Positions 5,708 to 7,952 of a stretch of DNA of 7,952 bases are shown here, in pieces; the first letter of the stretch is position 1; each line of letters opens with the position of its first letter. The position numbers and the translations under genes are program-made. The notes under the pieces were generated by a model. It saw only the letters and a list, made by a program, of their open reading frames with translations, was not told the DNA's origin and searched no databases. The stretch lies in the NCBI GenBank assembly GCA_002432085.1, contig DJFN01000243.1, forward strand, positions 16,276-24,227, written 5' to 3'. The DNA is from Flavobacteriales bacterium UBA5871. GTDB taxonomy: Bacteria > Bacteroidota > Bacteroidia > Flavobacteriales_D > Crocinitomicaceae.

Positions 5708-7489
5708 TTACAAGAACCGCAGCGCCACTTTTCCGCCAATCCACAAACGGTTCACGAAAGAGCCGTTGTCGTCGTCGAGCAGTGTTCGCTGATTGAAACG
5801 CGCCCAGACTTCGGCCGATTCCGTCACGTCGCTTTCCGCATTGTACCAGTTCAGCGTTGGTCCGGCCACGATATTGAAGCGTTTCGCCACGCGGTATTCG
5901 ACGCCGAGGAATGCTTTATTCAGCATGTTGTAGCTGATGGAGCTGTTCGCCATTTGAACGTTTTGAGTAGTCAGATCGGCGCCGAGGTACCATTTGTCGG
6001 TCAAACGGAACGATGTTCCCAGACCGTAACCGAATGTCCACAACGGGCTGCTGTCCATTTCCTTGAACTGAATTCCGGCCATGAAAATGTTGTGGAACGC
6101 ATTCACGCCCGTGCGGAAGCTGAATGTTCCGAATTTGTTTTCATCGACCGCCAGCTCGAGCTTGTGATAGCCATTGTGAACGTAGTTGAAGAAACCGAAC
6201 GGCACACCGGTAATGTTGCGCGAGATGTTGACGAATCCGACTTGCGAACCGTAAACGTCTCCGGCGCGATTGACCAGTCCGGCGAGCTGAAAACCGTAGA
6301 CGGCTTTTGCATTGTTAACGATTCCCGCGATTTGGGAGCCGTACAGCGTATCGGCCGTGTTGGCGATTCCGGCGAGCTGCATTCCGTAAGAAGGTTTCCA
6401 GACCGTGTTGGCGATTCCGCCCAGCTGCATACCATAGAAACCGGGCGTTTGATTGTATATCCCACCCAGTTGGAATCCATAAACGCGACCGGTGGTAATG
6501 TTCGTCAGACCGCCGACCTGAACGCCGGTTACATCGCCCGAAACGAGATTGGCCAATCCGCCCAGCTGGAAGTATTTCACGTCGCCGTAATCGAGGTTCA
6601 CCAGGCCGCCTAATTCGAATCCTTCCACACCTTGCGAATAGCCGACGAGAATGTTGAACGAAACGCGGTTTACCGTATTCAATGCCAGCAAACGGTTCGT
6701 GCTCAACGGTGGAACGAAGGAAATCGAAACGTTGTTGAAGATCGTATCACCGATGATGTTTCGCAGGTTGACGCGCTGTTTCCGGAAACGGTCCCAGAAA
6801 CGACCAACCTCATCCAATGTGTCGGCCAGCTTGCTCAACGTCGTGTCCATTGGCATGGAAATCGTGATCGAATCACTGAGCACGATGTCTACTTCCGCTT
6901 CCTTCGGCTGGAGGTAGATCACAACGGAATTCCGCTGTTTCGACAGGATCACGATCGTGGTGTCTTCGTATTCTTCCTTCGCAACGGAAATCGATAACAC
7001 ATCCGACGTTTTCGGGAACGACATGCTGAAATACCCTTTGTCGTCGGTGACGGTTGATTGACGATTCTGACGCAAATAAACACTCGATTCGGCCACCTGC
7101 GTCGAGTCATCGGCACTATAGATAAAACCGTTCACCACGACATCGGTCGGTGCGTCCGATTTCGGTTTTTCAGGCGTTTTGCACGTCAGAATGATGTAGC
7201 GTCCTTTCAGCTTATAGCTGCAGGTTCCGCCGTCGAACAGCTCGTTCAATATGCTGCGCAGCGTCTTTTGCTCGTAGCTCACCGTTACTTTCCGGGAATC
7301 GTCGAAACGCGTGTAGGAAAACACCACGCCGGTCTGATTCGAAAGCTGGCGGAACAATGCGGAATACGTCAGTGTCGACTGACGGATCGTTACCTTTTTT
7401 TCCAGGTAAGGCGTTTGCTGTCCGAAGGAAGACAACGACAACAAAACGCAACCGATCATTAAAGCGGTAATGCGGATTATTGTGTACAT
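5708..7489 (-). CDS. STN-domain outer-membrane protein with carboxypeptidase-like domain and surface repeats
   Basis: A 593-aa exported protein, signal peptide residues 1-24 (ITALMIGCVLLSLSSFGQ). Residues about 29-104 are an STN (secretin/TonB N-terminal) domain: LEKKVTIRQSTLTYSALFRQ, then VVFSYTRF, KTLRSILNELFDG and GRYIILTCK. Residues about 117-195 are a carboxypeptidase-regulatory-like sandwich (VVVNGFIYSADDSTQVAES, TDDKGYFSM). After a linker come about ten GxQLGGLxN-type repeats (288-441), then a C-terminal half with alternating, barrel-like strands ending RLWIGGKVALRFL. The repeats resemble those of the LA_2272-type surface-repeat proteins. The start overlaps the end of fecR by 13 nt in another frame, so the two are translated from one message. 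The likely role is in surface signalling to FecR through the STN domain, but no TonB-receptor plug is present, so transport is not implied. Ligand unknown. Confidence 0.82.
   Translation of the reverse strand: MYTIIRITALMIGCVLLSLSSFGQQTPYLEKKVTIRQSTLTYSALFRQLSNQTGVVFSYTRFDDSRKVTVSYEQKTLRSILNELFDGGTCSYKLKGRYIILTCKTPEKPKSDAPTDVVVNGFIYSADDSTQVAESSVYLRQNRQSTVTDDKGYFSMSFPKTSDVLSISVAKEEYEDTTIVILSKQRNSVVIYLQPKEAEVDIVLSDSITISMPMDTTLSKLADTLDEVGRFWDRFRKQRVNLRNIIGDTIFNNVSISFVPPLSTNRLLALNTVNRVSFNILVGYSQGVEGFELGGLVNLDYGDVKYFQLGGLANLVSGDVTGVQVGGLTNITTGRVYGFQLGGIYNQTPGFYGMQLGGIANTVWKPSYGMQLAGIANTADTLYGSQIAGIVNNAKAVYGFQLAGLVNRAGDVYGSQVGFVNISRNITGVPFGFFNYVHNGYHKLELAVDENKFGTFSFRTGVNAFHNIFMAGIQFKEMDSSPLWTFGYGLGTSFRLTDKWYLGADLTTQNVQMANSSISYNMLNKAFLGVEYRVAKRFNIVAGPTLNWYNAESDVTESAEVWARFNQRTLLDDDNGSFVNRLWIGGKVALRFL
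6170..6622 (-). repeat. about ten tandem G-x-Q-L-G/A-G-L/I-x-N coding repeats
   Basis: Successive units in the STN protein include FELGGLVN, FQLGGLAN, VQVGGLTN, FQLGGIYN, MQLGGIAN, MQLAGIAN, SQIAGIVN, FQLAGLVN, SQVGFVN and VPFGFFN, each about 15-16 residues apart (45-48 bp). The last two units are shortened by one residue and lose the GG pair, as expected at the edge of a repeat array. The regular hydrophobic/glycine pattern suggests stacked beta-strands. Confidence 0.85.
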
Positions 7490-7952
7490 GATTTTCCTTT
7501 TAGCAGATACGTTTCACCTTCTTTCTGAATGGTCAGTCCCAGTGTTTCGGAAATCACCAGGAGTGCCATATCGAGATCTTCGTCGTAAAATTCCGTCGTG
7601 ATGCGGCAATCGTAAACGGCCGGATCTTCAATGCGAATAGTCGCCTTGTAAGTCTTGTTCAGCAGCTTCACCACATCCTCGAGTCGTTGATTGTCGAGGA
7701 TAATGGTTTTTGCCAGCGGTCTGATATCGTTTGTAATGACTTCCAGCTCAAGTTCACCGGTTGCGATCACGTAATGCGCACTTTCATTCGCGTTCAGCGT
7801 AATTTTCTTGCCTTTGTTGTCGTAGATCATCACCACGCCTTCATCTACGCGAACGTAAATCGTGTCGTTGGTGGCTTTCACGTCGAACTTCGTTCCGAGG
7901 TCTTTGATATGGATCGGACCGGCGTCGATGATGAACGGCAGCTGATCACTGT
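7477..7952 (-). CDS. FecR-like anti-sigma factor, C-terminal part; 5' end outside the window
   Basis: The frame is open to the window edge; 157 C-terminal residues are visible. Visible residues 1-60 are the FecR-type beta domain: PFIIDAGPIHIKDLGTKFDV (5-24) with the G-T-K-F motif, then IYVRVDEGVVMIYDNKGKKI. The last 70 residues (IILDNQRLEDVVKLLNKTYK through GLTIQKEGETYLLKG) match the DUF4974-type C-terminal domain, which resembles an STN fold and is the part expected to contact a signalling partner in the periplasm. The membrane helix and cytoplasmic sigma-binding part would lie further upstream, beyond the window. The stop TAA (7479-7477) lies inside the next gene, a 13-nt overlap (7477-7489), so the STN protein is its probable partner. 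An ECF sigma gene just upstream is expected but not visible. Confidence 0.9.
   Translation of the reverse strand, partial: SDQLPFIIDAGPIHIKDLGTKFDVKATNDTIYVRVDEGVVMIYDNKGKKITLNANESAHYVIATGELELEVITNDIRPLAKTIILDNQRLEDVVKLLNKTYKATIRIEDPAVYDCRITTEFYDEDLDMALLVISETLGLTIQKEGETYLLKGKSCTQ

Noticed and set aside
5954..6997. Open frames on the + strand (5954-6613 and 6632-6997) opposite the STN surface-repeat gene.
   Set aside because: Antisense shadows of a repetitive coding sequence; no start context and no recognisable domains.

Overview
The window comes from a member of the Bacteroidota. Evidence for this is a FecR-type anti-sigma factor with the DUF4974-like C-terminus, an STN-domain outer-membrane protein, a TonB-dependent receptor with an N-terminal carboxypeptidase-regulatory-like domain, a GIN-domain (DUF2807) lipoprotein, a stand-alone MnmD, and starts without clear Shine-Dalgarno sequences. 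Most of the window is around 50-58% G+C by hand count of sample lines, which is high for many Flavobacteriia. I cannot name a genus.

Layout. Bases 1-1770 (+ strand) hold the 3' part of mnmD (tRNA wobble-uridine methyltransferase), followed 3 nt later by an exported alpha/beta-hydrolase-like protein of unknown substrate. Bases 1771-1853 lie between convergent genes and carry a striking 52-bp near-palindrome built from three copies of a self-complementary decamer spaced exactly 20 bp apart. Everything from 1854 to the right edge is coded on the minus strand. In transcription order this is: the C-terminal part of a FecR-like anti-sigma factor (7952-7477); a 593-aa STN / carboxypeptidase-like / surface-repeat outer-membrane protein (7489-5708) that overlaps fecR by 13 nt; a GxxExxY-family protein (5590-5177); a GIN-domain lipoprotein (5027-4305); and a 789-aa TonB-dependent receptor (4223-1854).

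How it fits together. FecR plus the STN protein look like the membrane half of a cell-surface signalling operon; the ECF sigma gene would be expected just beyond the right edge. In classic systems the STN domain sits on a TonB-dependent receptor. Here it sits on a different, repeat-containing beta-structure protein, and the nearby TonB-dependent receptor has no STN domain. The GxxExxY gene looks like an intruder. It is A+T-richer (about 38% G+C) and is bracketed by 20-bp perfect inverted repeats (5098-5117 and 5678-5697) plus a nested imperfect pair, which suggests a roughly 600-bp cassette or small mobile element inserted between the STN gene and the lipoprotein gene. That cassette and the triple-palindrome intergenic region are the items most worth a second look.
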